From Calothrix sp. PCC 7103 (GTDB lineage Bacteria > Cyanobacteriota > Cyanobacteriia > Cyanobacteriales > Nostocaceae), in contig NZ_KB217478.1 of assembly GCF_000331305.1 (NCBI RefSeq), forward strand, positions 1,533,679 to 1,597,678: 64,000 nucleotides of DNA, written 5' to 3'. The notes beneath the pieces are model-generated. The model ran no database searches. It was given only the letters and a program-made list of their open reading frames with translations, and was not told the origin of the DNA. Below, piece after piece: positions 36,061 through 46,256 of the stretch (the first letter of the stretch is position 1; each line of letters starts with the position of its first letter). A program made the translations under genes and the position numbers.

Positions 36061-37488
36061 TTAATAGGCGCCTGTTTTACGTAAAACAACTTTTACAGTT
36101 CGCAGTAAGATTCTAAAATCGAGCCATATAGACCAATTTTCGATGTAATATAAATCCAATTTTACAGCATCTTCAAAGTTATCAATATTAGAGCGTCCAG
36201 AAACCTGCCATAAACCAGTAATTCCAGGAAGCACATCTTGGCGAATGAAGTGACGGTTTGTGAACTTCTCTACATCGCGAAGAGGTAAAGGACGAGGACC
36301 AACAAGGCTCATTTCTCCAGCTAGTACATTAAAGATTTGCGGTAACTCATCTAAACTGTAGGCACGTAAAAACTTACCAATCTTGGTTACACGTGGGTCA
36401 TCTTTAAGCTTGAACAATACACCATCTTTAACTTCATTCTTTGCCTCTAGCTCTTTTTGTAACTTTTCAGCATTTGTTACCATTGTTCGGAATTTCCAAA
36501 TTTTGAACTCCTTGCTGTTCAGACCAACTCGCTTTTGTCTAAAGAACACCGGTCCAGGAGAATCCAATTTGATTAAGATGGCAATTAAAAGATATACGGG
36601 TGAAAGTAAGCACACTAAAACCGTTGAAAACACTATATCCAAAAGTCGCTTCATCCAAAAATCACTGCCAACAATAATTGGCGCCGAAATAGTTGGACAG
36701 TGAATATCACCAACCATGCATAACGTTGAATTAGGATGGCGAGATTCATACTCAGATGGAAGCATTTTGAGCGTAATTCCAGCAGTTGAGAAATGCCAGG
36801 AAATATATAGACGGTTTTTAATCGCACTCCAAGAAACAAAAGCTTCTGTAATACCTTGCGAGCGGAGATATTCAAAAGTCTTATCTCGCGAAGCTAAATC
36901 TAAACAACTAGAATCTGCAATACCTTGTATGTTGTAGCAATCTTCCTTTTTGACTAACCTTAAATGATAGTCTCTTTCTTCAGGAGGAGTAATTAGAAAA
37001 ATAGGATGACGTATCATTCCTTTTCGACGTACAAATTTGGTAGATAAATCAAATATCAAACGAGACGTACAGACGAAAACAATAGACAATGACCAATACA
37101 GCAGTAGAGAAGAGCGCGAAATATAGCGGTTTGGTTCGTAAAGAAATGCGATAAATGACAATAGTAGTACAGATATAGATACTGCTTGAATAATACCCCA
37201 ATTATTACGGCGATGAAAACCTGGTCTGTAAAGCCCAATTGTACTAAAAATTACAAGTTGTACACTGATATTCAATAGTATAAAAGATGGATTTTGCACC
37301 CAAGGAGAGTCAATTGGAGTACCATATGCAAGTGCTAAAATCCAAGCTGCTATTGAAGAAAGAGTATCTATAAAAAACAATGTAAATACTCGTGCTATCT
37401 TTATCAATAATCCTTTTTGTATCGATGTGCCTTTAGCCGAGCGTAAGTCAGAATCATAACTTCCCAAGGCTATATTTTTACCAACCAC
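36061..37488 (-). CDS. priming sugar-phosphate transferase (polyisoprenyl-phosphate type)
   Basis: A 475-residue membrane enzyme that starts repeat-unit synthesis by moving a sugar phosphate to undecaprenyl phosphate. N-terminal: about four membrane helices (residues ~30-140), then a CoA-binding-like domain. C-terminal catalytic part: KRLLDIVFSTVLVCLLSPV with one helix, GPVFFRQKRVGLNSKEFKIWKFRTM, and DPRVTKIGKFLRAYSLDELPQ. LAGEMSLVGPRPLP and LPGITGLWQVSGRSN complete the WbaP/WcaJ signature. Which sugar it uses is unknown. Being last in the cluster, it is furthest from the assumed promoter. Confidence 0.92.
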   Translation of the reverse strand: MVGKNIALGSYDSDLRSAKGTSIQKGLLIKIARVFTLFFIDTLSSIAAWILALAYGTPIDSPWVQNPSFILLNISVQLVIFSTIGLYRPGFHRRNNWGIIQAVSISVLLLSFIAFLYEPNRYISRSSLLLYWSLSIVFVCTSRLIFDLSTKFVRRKGMIRHPIFLITPPEERDYHLRLVKKEDCYNIQGIADSSCLDLASRDKTFEYLRSQGITEAFVSWSAIKNRLYISWHFSTAGITLKMLPSEYESRHPNSTLCMVGDIHCPTISAPIIVGSDFWMKRLLDIVFSTVLVCLLSPVYLLIAILIKLDSPGPVFFRQKRVGLNSKEFKIWKFRTMVTNAEKLQKELEAKNEVKDGVLFKLKDDPRVTKIGKFLRAYSLDELPQIFNVLAGEMSLVGPRPLPLRDVEKFTNRHFIRQDVLPGITGLWQVSGRSNIDNFEDAVKLDLYYIENWSIWLDFRILLRTVKVVLRKTGAY

Positions 37489-37521
37489 AATTTTGTGTTC
37501 TCCTTAATATAATTTAGTAAT

Positions 37522-38322
37522 CTAATAACGACCTTTAGAAACAGCGTTTTGCTGTGCTTGATTTGGAATATTTAAAATTTCTAGCAGTAATAACTTGCTT
37601 AAGAACCAAGGCTCCACTAAATAGCGTTTCCACAACCTTTTTGGTTCACTCGATAAACGGTATAACCATTCCAAACCAACTTTACCCATCCAACGAGGAG
37701 GAGTCGGAACGGCGCCAGCTACATAGTCAAGACAAGCTCCACTAGTCAGAATCGAGTTGACACTCAGACGGTCTAAATTATCAAGAATCCAATGCTCTTG
37801 ACGTGGCATACTCATTCCGACCATTAAGATATGAGGTTGGTAAGCGTTTATAGCGTCGATAGTGGCAAGATTCTCTTTACTGTTTTTACGAACGTCGATA
37901 TAGCCATCTGTACAAGCTATCTGTAATCCAGGGTATTTTTGACGCAGTATATCGGCGCCTTTTTCTGCAACTCCTGGTTTGGAACCCAAGTAGAACACTC
38001 GCCAGTTATGCTTTGAAGCTTCTTCCATTAGAGGCCATACCCAGTCAGCATATGTAACTCTTTGTTCGCGTTTGAGTGGAAAACCTAAAAGTTTACCAAC
38101 CAAAACTAAAGGCATACTATCAATATGTGTGTATTCTGCCTTCGCGTAAAAAGCTCGCATTTTTGGGTCATTGTGGTATATGTAAAGACTATGCAAGTTA
38201 TGATTGGCGATAATCCATTTGCGATTTTGTTGAACAGCTTCATCAATCAAAGAATTCAATTCGGGGATACTAAGAGCATTTAGCTGAACACCAAGAAATT
38301 GGTAGGCTGAATTGGTAATCAT
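37522..38322 (-). CDS. WecG/TagA/CpsF-family glycosyltransferase
   Basis: A 266-residue GT26 enzyme that adds an N-acetylmannosamine-type or related residue to a lipid-linked sugar. Typical segments: NHNLHSLYIYHNDPKMRAFY, VLVGKLLGFPLKREQRV, VFYLGSKPGVAEKGADILR and ILMVGMSMPRQEHWI. It closes with GACLDYVAGAVPTPPRWM and GLEWLYRLSSEPKRLWKRYL. It acts on the cytoplasmic membrane face. It is followed 33 bases downstream by the priming transferase, so they probably act one after the other. Confidence 0.92.
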   Translation of the reverse strand: MITNSAYQFLGVQLNALSIPELNSLIDEAVQQNRKWIIANHNLHSLYIYHNDPKMRAFYAKAEYTHIDSMPLVLVGKLLGFPLKREQRVTYADWVWPLMEEASKHNWRVFYLGSKPGVAEKGADILRQKYPGLQIACTDGYIDVRKNSKENLATIDAINAYQPHILMVGMSMPRQEHWILDNLDRLSVNSILTSGACLDYVAGAVPTPPRWMGKVGLEWLYRLSSEPKRLWKRYLVEPWFLSKLLLLEILNIPNQAQQNAVSKGRY

Positions 38323-38340
38323 GGATTTAATATTTTCGTA

Positions 38341-39555
38341 CTAGATTGTTTGAGTAATTTCAGATAATGAGGGTTTTTCTAATATTTTTTCAGCGCCTGC
38401 AATTAGAGTCTGTACTCTTGCAGTCCAACTATGGTGATTAACTATTTCTGTACGAGCAAGGCGCCCCATTTCTGGTAGCATTTCCCTATTTTGATAAGCT
38501 TCTATTAGAGCTAGCTTCAAATCTTTTTTATTGCCTGGTTGAAACAGAAAACCAGTTTTTCTATCTGCTATCAATCGTTGAGCATCTTCAAAAGCTGATG
38601 CAACAACGGGTTTAGCCATCGCCATGTATTCATAGAGCTTCATCGGAGATAAATACATTTTGCCCATTTGTAACTGAACCTGTCCTGAATAGGCAATATC
38701 AAAGCCAGCTAGATATTGTGGAACTTCCTGCCAAGAGACTTGCCCTCTAAAAGATACATACTTTGAAATCCCTAAATCTTGAGCGAGATTTTGCCAGGTA
38801 GCTCTCATCGCACCATCACCAACTACAGCTAGTGATATATCAAATCCTTCGTTACGCAATTCGGACATTGTTTCAAGCAATAAATCTAAGCCAGCCCAAG
38901 CGTATAAGCTTCCAACAAAACCAATCGTAAAGCCAGAAAATATTCGCTTTGGTGTATGAATTTTTGGATTAATAAAGTCAATATCAACACCATTTGGTAC
39001 TAAAACAATTTTTTCTTTAGGAATATCATAGTCGCGAACTAAAATTTCTTTTAATGTCTCGCTAACACATGCTAAAACATCACATTGCTGATATGCTCTA
39101 ATTTCCATCCACCGAGCTAGCTTATCTAATACTAACGCTTTTCGCTCTGCTTTTGCCTCATAAAATAGCAAAGCCTCAGCTTGTAATATCCAAGGTATTC
39201 CTTGATGCTGAAAAATCCATCCTAAGCATTGTAATGTTGCAGCATATTCATAAACCCAATCTACTTTGTTTTTGAGTTCTACTGAACTTTTAAAAGAATT
39301 AAGAATACCTAGTCCAATACGTACTATATCTACTGCTAAGGTACGAAGAAAACCTTTACTAATTAGTTCTGCAGAACCTTTAGCAGACCATTTTTTTGAC
39401 ACTCTGTCGCCAACAATGAAGGTGTCAACATCCCAGTTTAATGTCTTAAAGCCTTTGATAATTCCTAAAACGCGAGAACGTGGCCCAGCCATTTCTGCAT
39501 CGGGATGAGTTGAAATTCTAGGTGCTGCTGCTAAAAAACCAAGATGTCGCTGCAT
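38341..39555 (-). CDS. GT4-family glycosyltransferase
   Basis: A 404-residue GT-B enzyme. The N-terminal domain has PRSRVLGIIKGFKTLNWDVDTF. The hinge and C-terminal domain show IVLVPNGVDIDFINP, GFTIGFVGSLYAWAGLDLLL and SPMKLYEYMAMAKPVVASA, with the conserved Glu of the donor site, then RLIADRKTGFLF. The donor and acceptor are unknown. 18 bases separate it from the WecG-like gene. Confidence 0.88.
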   Translation of the reverse strand: MQRHLGFLAAAPRISTHPDAEMAGPRSRVLGIIKGFKTLNWDVDTFIVGDRVSKKWSAKGSAELISKGFLRTLAVDIVRIGLGILNSFKSSVELKNKVDWVYEYAATLQCLGWIFQHQGIPWILQAEALLFYEAKAERKALVLDKLARWMEIRAYQQCDVLACVSETLKEILVRDYDIPKEKIVLVPNGVDIDFINPKIHTPKRIFSGFTIGFVGSLYAWAGLDLLLETMSELRNEGFDISLAVVGDGAMRATWQNLAQDLGISKYVSFRGQVSWQEVPQYLAGFDIAYSGQVQLQMGKMYLSPMKLYEYMAMAKPVVASAFEDAQRLIADRKTGFLFQPGNKKDLKLALIEAYQNREMLPEMGRLARTEIVNHHSWTARVQTLIAGAEKILEKPSLSEITQTI

Positions 39556-39573
39556 TGTAGTATCTTCTTTATC

Positions 39574-40467
39574 TTAAACTTGTGAACTTGTTTGGGTAAT
39601 CTCTTCTGCAAATGTTGGGGAAGTGGCTAAGTTTTTATAACCAACAATGGCGCGGAGATAAGGTAAGCACCAGTACATAAACCACAATTTGCCAGAATGA
39701 CGATGACAAAATATGCTCCAAGGTTTGACCGGAAACGCTTTAACTTGAGTAACTTTTTTAAGACGTTCTATAACTGATAGTTTTGTGTCTACCCAGCTAT
39801 TATGAATAGAATTTTTACTGCAAGTACCGATGTATCCAGGTGCCACCCATACTGAGCAACCATTTTTCCTTGCTCTTAACCCATAATCTATATCACCTAA
39901 AGTATGGATAAATGCTGCATCGATATTTCCGACTTTTTTGGCAACACTACGAGGAATAAGCACGCAATTGCCAAACATCGTGTCACATTCTTGGAGAGTT
40001 TGACTGGCGCCTAAAAAGTTATATTTGTTTGAGTACCATTGTTGAGATTTTACTGCACCACCATAAGAAGCTTTTCCTGTCAGTGCATCTTTGGTTGAAC
40101 CAACTACTATTGAATTTTCATGACCTCGCTTTGATAGTTCTTGATGGTTAATTAACAAGCGTTCAAAAGCATCTGATTCGATGATTGTGTCATCATTCAA
40201 CCAAATATAATACTCATAATCTCTTTTTAGTGCTTCAGCAAACGCTAGTCTCATTCCTCCAACCCAAAACAAATTTCCATTTCCTTGAAGAATGTTAACT
40301 TGTGGGTAAAAAGCTTTAACTGCATTACTTGTACCATCAGAGCTTCCATCATCAGTTAAGTAAACATCAAAGGGTATTGCTTGTTGATATAATGCGCGTA
40401 AACAACCCTTAGTTATCTCTCGCCTGTTAAAACAAGTCATAATTACAGCTATATGAGATTGCTTCAT
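39574..40467 (-). CDS. GT2-family glycosyltransferase
   Basis: A 297-residue inverting GT-A enzyme. Seen: IAVIMTCFNRREITKGCL, VYLTDDGSSDGTSNAV, GNLFWVGGMRLAF, and the DXD-like region YYIWLNDDTIIESDAF. HTLGDIDYGLRARKNGCSVWV contains the probable catalytic base region. It is like rhamnosyl- or galactofuranosyl-type GT2 members, but specificity is uncertain. Confidence 0.88.
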   Translation of the reverse strand: MKQSHIAVIMTCFNRREITKGCLRALYQQAIPFDVYLTDDGSSDGTSNAVKAFYPQVNILQGNGNLFWVGGMRLAFAEALKRDYEYYIWLNDDTIIESDAFERLLINHQELSKRGHENSIVVGSTKDALTGKASYGGAVKSQQWYSNKYNFLGASQTLQECDTMFGNCVLIPRSVAKKVGNIDAAFIHTLGDIDYGLRARKNGCSVWVAPGYIGTCSKNSIHNSWVDTKLSVIERLKKVTQVKAFPVKPWSIFCHRHSGKLWFMYWCLPYLRAIVGYKNLATSPTFAEEITQTSSQV

Positions 40468-40497
40468 AGATTATCTTCCTTATTAATTACTTAGTAT

Positions 40498-40514
40498 GGT
40501 GGGCAGTGCCCACC
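40498..40514. repeat. GGTGGGC-AGT-GCCCACC hairpin
   Basis: A seven-base inverted repeat in the 50-base gap between two glycosyltransferase genes of the cluster. It is a common Nostocales repeat. If folded in mRNA it could lower expression of the downstream genes. Confidence 0.5.
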
Positions 40515-40517
40515 CTA

Positions 40518-41498
40518 CTATATAGAGAAATTTTTATTCAAATCTTCCAAACTAATTTGATGTAATTCTTCCCACTTTAAATAGCGAGATTGAATACCAT
40601 TCGGCGCCGCAAAAAGTTTTTCTACCATCATTTCTGGATTTTTCTTTTCGCCTGTTTGTTTTTCAACTAAACGCGCAATATATTCGCAATACTGTAACCT
40701 CCATTCGTGCATTCTTTTCAGAGTTGAAGCGCGAATTGTTTGGGGGTCTGGTGCTAGTTTTTTCCAAGTTTTTACTGCTTGAGCAACAGCTTCTGCTTCT
40801 GGTGGTACAATAATGGTATTTTCAGGAGTAAAGAATTCATCTCGTCCACCTTTACTCGGTGTGCTAACAACAGGAATCCCACAAAGTAGGTATTCGCTAG
40901 AAGCTAAATTAGCTCCTTCCATTGCTGAAAGAATTAAGCCAACACTCGATTGGTTATATTTTTTAGCTAGCTCGGTACGTGGAAGAAAACTTCTATTAAA
41001 GTCAGCATGCTTTAGTTCTGGACAGTAAGCGTGTAAATCACCACCGTAGGAAACAACCATTAATTTCTCTATATCTTTTGCTAACCCAAGACGTTTTGAT
41101 GAATTAAGTTGCGCGGTATAAATTGCATCATAAATTTTTGGCTCATCGATTACCTGATACAAATATTCGTTGATGTAAAAGTTCTGGTTAAAATGTCCTC
41201 CACGAATAAAAAAACGTTTTCTTAGTTGTTCTTCATCTGAAGCATTAACCATTAGGTGATGTGTTCTACCCTCTAAATTATGTAAGCTTGCTTTGAGCTT
41301 ACGTGACAACATTTGTTTGGGTGTTGCACACCATCCAGGAATATGTTCTAAGACATGTTTGGGACGAAACCATTTTGGTAAAGGTTTGTATTGAATTTTC
41401 TTCTGCTCGTAAACGACTCCGCCAAAAAAAGGATAACTGCCAAGAAATGAAACAATTAAAGGCTGAGTATTCAGAATATAGAAACCATGAAACAACAT
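40518..41498 (-). CDS. GT4-like glycosyltransferase
   Basis: A 326-residue GT-B-like protein. The C-terminal domain is clear: KLMVVSYGGDLHAYCPELKH, YNQSSVGLILSAMEGANLASSEYLLCGIPVVSTPSKGG, where Glu residues and GIPVV mark the donor site. The N-terminal half is short and less typical, containing HNLEGRTHHLMVN and FIRGGHFNQNF. The last ~60 residues are unusual for the family. The sugar is unknown. Confidence 0.75.
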   Translation of the reverse strand: MLFHGFYILNTQPLIVSFLGSYPFFGGVVYEQKKIQYKPLPKWFRPKHVLEHIPGWCATPKQMLSRKLKASLHNLEGRTHHLMVNASDEEQLRKRFFIRGGHFNQNFYINEYLYQVIDEPKIYDAIYTAQLNSSKRLGLAKDIEKLMVVSYGGDLHAYCPELKHADFNRSFLPRTELAKKYNQSSVGLILSAMEGANLASSEYLLCGIPVVSTPSKGGRDEFFTPENTIIVPPEAEAVAQAVKTWKKLAPDPQTIRASTLKRMHEWRLQYCEYIARLVEKQTGEKKNPEMMVEKLFAAPNGIQSRYLKWEELHQISLEDLNKNFSI

Positions 41499-41532
41499 AT
41501 ATTACTCGCTCTAGATTTTCATCGACAGTTTT

Positions 41533-42549
41533 TTAGACATTTGCAAGTTTTTCTATCCAAGAACTCAAATTAATATTTACATTCCTCGCTCGTAGTTTTT
41601 GCTCGATTTTTCTGATAGTTAACATATACCGATGTACTACTGATGTACGTGGCATCGCATGTCTCGTTACTCCTTCACATAACCACAAGTATTTTTCTGA
41701 ATTAAGATTAAAATTATTTAGTCTTTTGATTTGAGCATTCCAATCACGATAGTAAAATAAGTTGAAATAATGAATGGAAACTAGTTCCTGCCAATGCTTA
41801 AGCTTTGATGACTTGGATAATCGGTTATGTAAAGGAAGCGGATAGCTATAAGAGTCTGAAAAGTGCGAGACGTTTTCTTGTAGCGCGCATAAAGTTACAG
41901 ATAACACCGACTGTTCGACAAAATAAATTCCTTGGGGAGGATTAATATTTAGATGCATTACTTTTGTAAAATTGTCTTTCCAAGCAGTAAAAATGCCAGC
42001 GCTTCTTCTGACCGCGACCAACCCAGAATTCCAGTAAGCTCTAATTTTTTTATTGCCGATTGGTGTATTCACGAAAACCTCGCGCTTTACTCCTAAAACC
42101 TCGTACAGCTTTTGCCAGTACCACTCGTTTGGGTCTTGACCACCTACGGAACCTACTCCTCGACCGTATTCAGGACGCATCCGAACGTTACAGTCTGCTG
42201 GAAGTAAAAATTCTTTGGGTTCAGAGAAAAAACACTTATCGCTATCTAGAAAAACTAAAATCTCAGCGTCAATGTTTTGTTCTGCATAGGCACAAACTAA
42301 AGGTTTGTTTGCCAAATAATAATCGTGGAACTCTTCATTTATCGGTAGCTGCTGGTGAATAACGTTTAAATCCTCAAACGCTTTTCGAGTTTGGAGAGCA
42401 ATCGGTTCGCCGACTCTAGGATGAAAGCTGTATATAGGTGTATCTTTGAGGTTGCCGCAAAACTTGCGAATACTTTCTGCGAGCATCAAAGATTGAGCTT
42501 CCAAGCGACCTGGTTCTGTACAAATTATAAAAGCAATAGGTACTTTCAT
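41533..42549 (-). CDS. GT-A-fold glycosyltransferase-like protein
   Basis: A 338-residue protein. IAFIICTEPGRLEAQSLMLAES is a nucleotide-sugar binding start, and ILVFLDSDKCFFSEP holds a DXD motif (DSD). AYWNSGLVAVRR is the kind of acceptor-side segment seen in GT8-like enzymes. AAAGGAG precedes the ATG at good distance. I could not assign a CAZy family with certainty. Confidence 0.65.
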   Translation of the reverse strand: MKVPIAFIICTEPGRLEAQSLMLAESIRKFCGNLKDTPIYSFHPRVGEPIALQTRKAFEDLNVIHQQLPINEEFHDYYLANKPLVCAYAEQNIDAEILVFLDSDKCFFSEPKEFLLPADCNVRMRPEYGRGVGSVGGQDPNEWYWQKLYEVLGVKREVFVNTPIGNKKIRAYWNSGLVAVRRSAGIFTAWKDNFTKVMHLNINPPQGIYFVEQSVLSVTLCALQENVSHFSDSYSYPLPLHNRLSKSSKLKHWQELVSIHYFNLFYYRDWNAQIKRLNNFNLNSEKYLWLCEGVTRHAMPRTSVVHRYMLTIRKIEQKLRARNVNINLSSWIEKLANV

Positions 42550-42652
42550 CTAGTATATTCTCCTTTCTTGTCAAAAACTTTACTCAAGGGTCGTGATAAT
42601 TGCTGTACGGTGCTACTTATGCAGCTTTTTTATAAATTTATCGATAAGAAAC

Positions 42653-43975
42653 TCAGTTTCTTATTTCATCGAACGGCGCCAATGGAGCAGTTGTTTGTAA
42701 TTCTTGTTGAAGCACAGATGAATTATTTTTCGGTTCAATTATTTCTTGGTACAGAGAAAAATAACGTTGAGCTTGAAGTTCTAATGTAAAAACTCGTTCT
42801 GCTTTCTCGCGCGCATAAAATGAAAGTTTTTGAAGTCTTTCGTTGTCTTCAAGTACCCAGTTGATTCCCTTTGCAAAATCTTCCACTTCATATGGTTTAG
42901 CTAAATAACCATTTTGCTGGTGGTCAACGATATCTTTTAAACCTGTTGCGTTAAAAGCAACCACTGGAGTCCCACAAGCTAAAGACTCAGAAGCTGTTTG
43001 TCCAAAAGACTCTTGCAGCGATGGTACAAGCATTACATCTGCTGCCGAATAAACACTTACGAGAGATATATCATCATATAGATGTCCTAAATAGTGTGTC
43101 TTGAAACCCAAGTCATGAGGATTATCTGGTTTCGAGGCGCCGAAAATCACGACCTCCCAATCTTTACTATATCCAGACTTACTTAACTCATGCAGTGCTG
43201 GTAATAATAAATGAAATCCTTTATTCCTATCGCTCGTTGCTTCGATAGCTCCAAATACAATAAGTTTTTTATCTTGAGGTAGGTTAAGTATTTCTCGCGC
43301 CAGATGTTGATTAACGGGGTGAAATTTTTGTGTATCTAATCCGTGTGGAATAACTTCGATTCGTGAGTCTCGGAAAATTGAACTCAACTTTGCTGTAGAA
43401 GCTAACCAGCTACTTGGTGTAATCAAAGTTAAATTTAAATTTTTCCAAGCTTTGATTTTACGCTGCCATACCCAACGAGATAAATCTTTTTCTTTATTAC
43501 TACCTAGCTGAGGACAGGCGCCGCAAGATGCTTTGTAACGTTCGCATTCTCCAGTCACATGACAACCCCCAGTAAACCCCCACATATCATGAAGAGTCCA
43601 AACAAGAGGACGCTGTAATTTTGCAAAAGTTTCGATTTGCATAAAAGCAGCGCTAACCCAATGTAGATTTATTATGTCTGGATTTATTTTGGCTACGTTA
43701 GAAGCTACTGTATCGGGCAACCATTGAGTATAAAAGGGAGTTTTATTGTGCTTAGAATATAATTTTAGCGGTAAAACTTCAAATGTTAGCTTGCTTTTAG
43801 CAATACCTTGAAATAATCTCATATTAGGTGCAATTACAGTTTTATCACTACTGTGTTTTTCTTGCACTAACATTTGTGATTGTACACCAATATTCTGTAA
43901 CCCTTTATGTAATCGGTATGTTGCTCGTGCGGCACCACCACTAGTGTCGTGTGTGCTAATATGTAAGAGTTTCAT
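42653..43975 (-). CDS. GT4-family glycosyltransferase
   Basis: A 440-residue GT-B enzyme. Seen: LLHISTHDTSGGAARATYRLHKGL, INLHWVSAAFM, LVWTLHDMWGFTGGCHV with CxxC-type CGACPQLG, ITPSSWLA, VIPHGLDTQKF and VFGAIEA. The donor site is MLVPSLQESFGQTASESLACGTPVVAF. The HDMWxFTGGCHY..C..C..CPQ block is typical of the WcaC/WbpX-like subgroup. It is a plausible fucosyl- or mannosyl-type enzyme, but this is a guess. Confidence 0.88.
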   Translation of the reverse strand: MKLLHISTHDTSGGAARATYRLHKGLQNIGVQSQMLVQEKHSSDKTVIAPNMRLFQGIAKSKLTFEVLPLKLYSKHNKTPFYTQWLPDTVASNVAKINPDIINLHWVSAAFMQIETFAKLQRPLVWTLHDMWGFTGGCHVTGECERYKASCGACPQLGSNKEKDLSRWVWQRKIKAWKNLNLTLITPSSWLASTAKLSSIFRDSRIEVIPHGLDTQKFHPVNQHLAREILNLPQDKKLIVFGAIEATSDRNKGFHLLLPALHELSKSGYSKDWEVVIFGASKPDNPHDLGFKTHYLGHLYDDISLVSVYSAADVMLVPSLQESFGQTASESLACGTPVVAFNATGLKDIVDHQQNGYLAKPYEVEDFAKGINWVLEDNERLQKLSFYAREKAERVFTLELQAQRYFSLYQEIIEPKNNSSVLQQELQTTAPLAPFDEIRN

Positions 43976-44014
43976 ATTTATTCATCTCTAATTAACTGGT
44001 CTTTAAATTGTCTC

Positions 44015-45274
44015 TTAAGAATTCGTTTGAGCTATTAATTGAGTTTGTCTAATAGCTTGCTTCTTGTTCATATATTCGCTAACATTTAAAGAAAGCGACA
44101 TCGTAATATACATAAACCAATTCCAACTTGGAGCTAATAATCTAGCTTCTGAAAAATTAATGATGATGATAATTACTAGCATTTGCATACACCAATAATC
44201 TTCTGGTTTTCTTGCTATTGATGTAATTCGCTTGAGTGCCATCATCACAAATTGAACTAATCCAGCAGCAAAAAGGAAAAAACCTACCAATCCTAATTCC
44301 AAGACTAATTCCAAAAAACCGTTATGAGCATTACTTGCCCAAGGATGCTGTACACGTATACTAGCGGCAACTTCACTATCCCAAAAACCATAAAACCCGT
44401 AACCGAACCAAGGTCTTTCAATGATTTTTGCAAATATAAAGTCCCACAAGTCAGTACGTCCATTTAACGTCAAATCCTTACCCGATGCACCGACTAAACT
44501 ATCAATGTTATTTGCAATTAGCATTGATATAGTAACTAGCAATATTATTGCTGAACCAACCATTACAACTTGCAGCTTATAGTTAGTCTTTTTTAAACTT
44601 TCGTAAAAAGGTAAAAGTAAAATCATTGTTAGTAAAATTACTAACGAAGTTGTAGAGCGCGACAAAATAATTAAACATACAGAAATGCCAAATATTATCC
44701 ACAAGAACCATCGAAACCGATTAACGCTAAGAGCAAGGTGTATACAAACCCCTGCACTCCAAGCCATCATGTACCCCAATTCATTCTTGTGACCGAATAT
44801 ACCACTCCACATTCCTAATAATTCTGGTGCTGTATGAATTCCGCCAAAACTAGGTATCGATGAACAAATGATTGATAAAACTGCTGAGACGGAGAGTGCA
44901 AAGGTTATAAATCTCATTTGCTCTCGAATGGTGTAGCGCATCGCAAGGTAAATTGCCAGCAAATAGATTCTAATTAAACCTCTCAAGAAAGTTAAGCTTG
45001 AAGCTATATCTCCTGACCATAAAACAGAAAATAAAATAAGTCCAAGTAATGTAATTTGAAGTACACCTTTTGTACCTACAAAGAAAAATCCTCGCCAGTG
45101 ACGCAGTATTAAATAAAATAAAATTGCGTATGACAGCGCATTTAGCAGTGTATCAACAATGGCGCCTCCAAGCGGAGTCGGAGAAACTTCTTGTGCTGGT
45201 TTTATTGCTAAAGCTCCTACAGTGATTAGCAATAAGATAATAGTTAATATTTTTTCGGATAATTTAACTTTCAC
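44015..45274 (-). CDS. O-antigen ligase/Wzy-type polymerase
   Basis: A 419-residue membrane protein with about 11 hydrophobic segments and a large loop. It starts with GTG at 45272-45274. The loop has GRTDLWDFIFAKIIERPWFGYGF and HPWASNAHNGFLELVLELG, the conserved blocks of the PF04932 polymerase/ligase family. In this setting it should polymerise lipid-linked repeat units in the periplasm. Confidence 0.88.
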   Translation of the reverse strand: MKVKLSEKILTIILLLITVGALAIKPAQEVSPTPLGGAIVDTLLNALSYAILFYLILRHWRGFFFVGTKGVLQITLLGLILFSVLWSGDIASSLTFLRGLIRIYLLAIYLAMRYTIREQMRFITFALSVSAVLSIICSSIPSFGGIHTAPELLGMWSGIFGHKNELGYMMAWSAGVCIHLALSVNRFRWFLWIIFGISVCLIILSRSTTSLVILLTMILLLPFYESLKKTNYKLQVVMVGSAIILLVTISMLIANNIDSLVGASGKDLTLNGRTDLWDFIFAKIIERPWFGYGFYGFWDSEVAASIRVQHPWASNAHNGFLELVLELGLVGFFLFAAGLVQFVMMALKRITSIARKPEDYWCMQMLVIIIIINFSEARLLAPSWNWFMYITMSLSLNVSEYMNKKQAIRQTQLIAQTNS

Positions 45275-45293
45275 TTTTCTACCTTAGATGAAG

Positions 45294-46256
45294 TCAGGTT
45301 GAAGTACTGAGGTACTTATTACGGGTGGGGGTGGAGTTGAGTTTAAGATATGCCCGCAATTTCTTGAATCTTTGCTGCATCATTTGGATTTGGTTGTTTG
45401 TATATACTGTGTTTTGAATGAAGTTATCTGCTTTTGAGTTACGAACTATAAAGGGTGGATGCTTTAATGGAAATTCCATTGTCTGTGTTGGCATGTTGAT
45501 GTACGAGAAGTTTTCACCTGATGTAAAATGCGTAGAGTCGGCGCCTACACCAACATTTGAAACTAAATTCACATCCGGTATTATGCTCAAACCTCCTTGC
45601 ATCCAACAAGCAAATGTCCACTGATAGTCCCAAGTTATACCTGTTGGATTCTCATAAATTGAATCAAATACCTTAGTCCAATAACCCACAGCTTTTGAGT
45701 TGTTTAAAATATCGCTCAAGATATTATTTGCTTTGACTTCTTTCCAAAGCTTGATATGCAAATCATAAGATTGCCACGCACGTTTCCAAGTTGCCCATCC
45801 CCAACAGTGACTATAACGAGAGTAGTAATAACTGTAATTGCTACGTTTACGTCCTAACTGAGCGTTTTGTGCTGTGATTGATGCAATTCTTGTGTCATAT
45901 TTATATTTTTCGAGTAATTCTTCGGCAAATCTAAAAAAACTTGGGTTCGGAATACAATCATCTTCTAAAATAATACTTTCTTCGACATTATCAAAAACCC
46001 AACTAATACCGCTAGAGACTCGTTTGGCACATCCTAAATTTACATCAGAATAATTTTTGATAACTTCACAGTCCCAATCAACTTTTTCAAGAATTGTACG
46101 AGTGGCTTCACATTTTTCCGCTTCGCCATCGCGGTCAGCACGAGGACCATCTGCAACCACAAAAAGCTTTGCTGGTTTAGCTTGACGAATTACATCAAAA
46201 ACCTTCTGTGTTGTTTCTGGTCGTTTAAAAATAATAAAAGTAACTGGTGTCTTCAT
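45294..46256 (-). CDS. GT-A (GT2-like) glycosyltransferase
   Basis: A 320-residue protein: VTFIIFKRPETTQKVFDVI, LFVVADGPRADRDGE, NLGCAKRVSSGISWVFDN, and EESIILEDDCIPNPSFFRF with the EDD metal site. WGWATWKRAWQSYD is a conserved motif of this group, often annotated as a nucleotide-diphospho-sugar transferase. The specificity is unknown. Confidence 0.82.
   Translation of the reverse strand: MKTPVTFIIFKRPETTQKVFDVIRQAKPAKLFVVADGPRADRDGEAEKCEATRTILEKVDWDCEVIKNYSDVNLGCAKRVSSGISWVFDNVEESIILEDDCIPNPSFFRFAEELLEKYKYDTRIASITAQNAQLGRKRSNYSYYYSRYSHCWGWATWKRAWQSYDLHIKLWKEVKANNILSDILNNSKAVGYWTKVFDSIYENPTGITWDYQWTFACWMQGGLSIIPDVNLVSNVGVGADSTHFTSGENFSYINMPTQTMEFPLKHPPFIVRNSKADNFIQNTVYTNNQIQMMQQRFKKLRAYLKLNSTPTRNKYLSTST

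Noticed and set aside
42391-42789. 132-codon plus-strand ORF
   Set aside because: It overlaps two minus-strand glycosyltransferase genes with clear motifs; low-complexity product without motifs.
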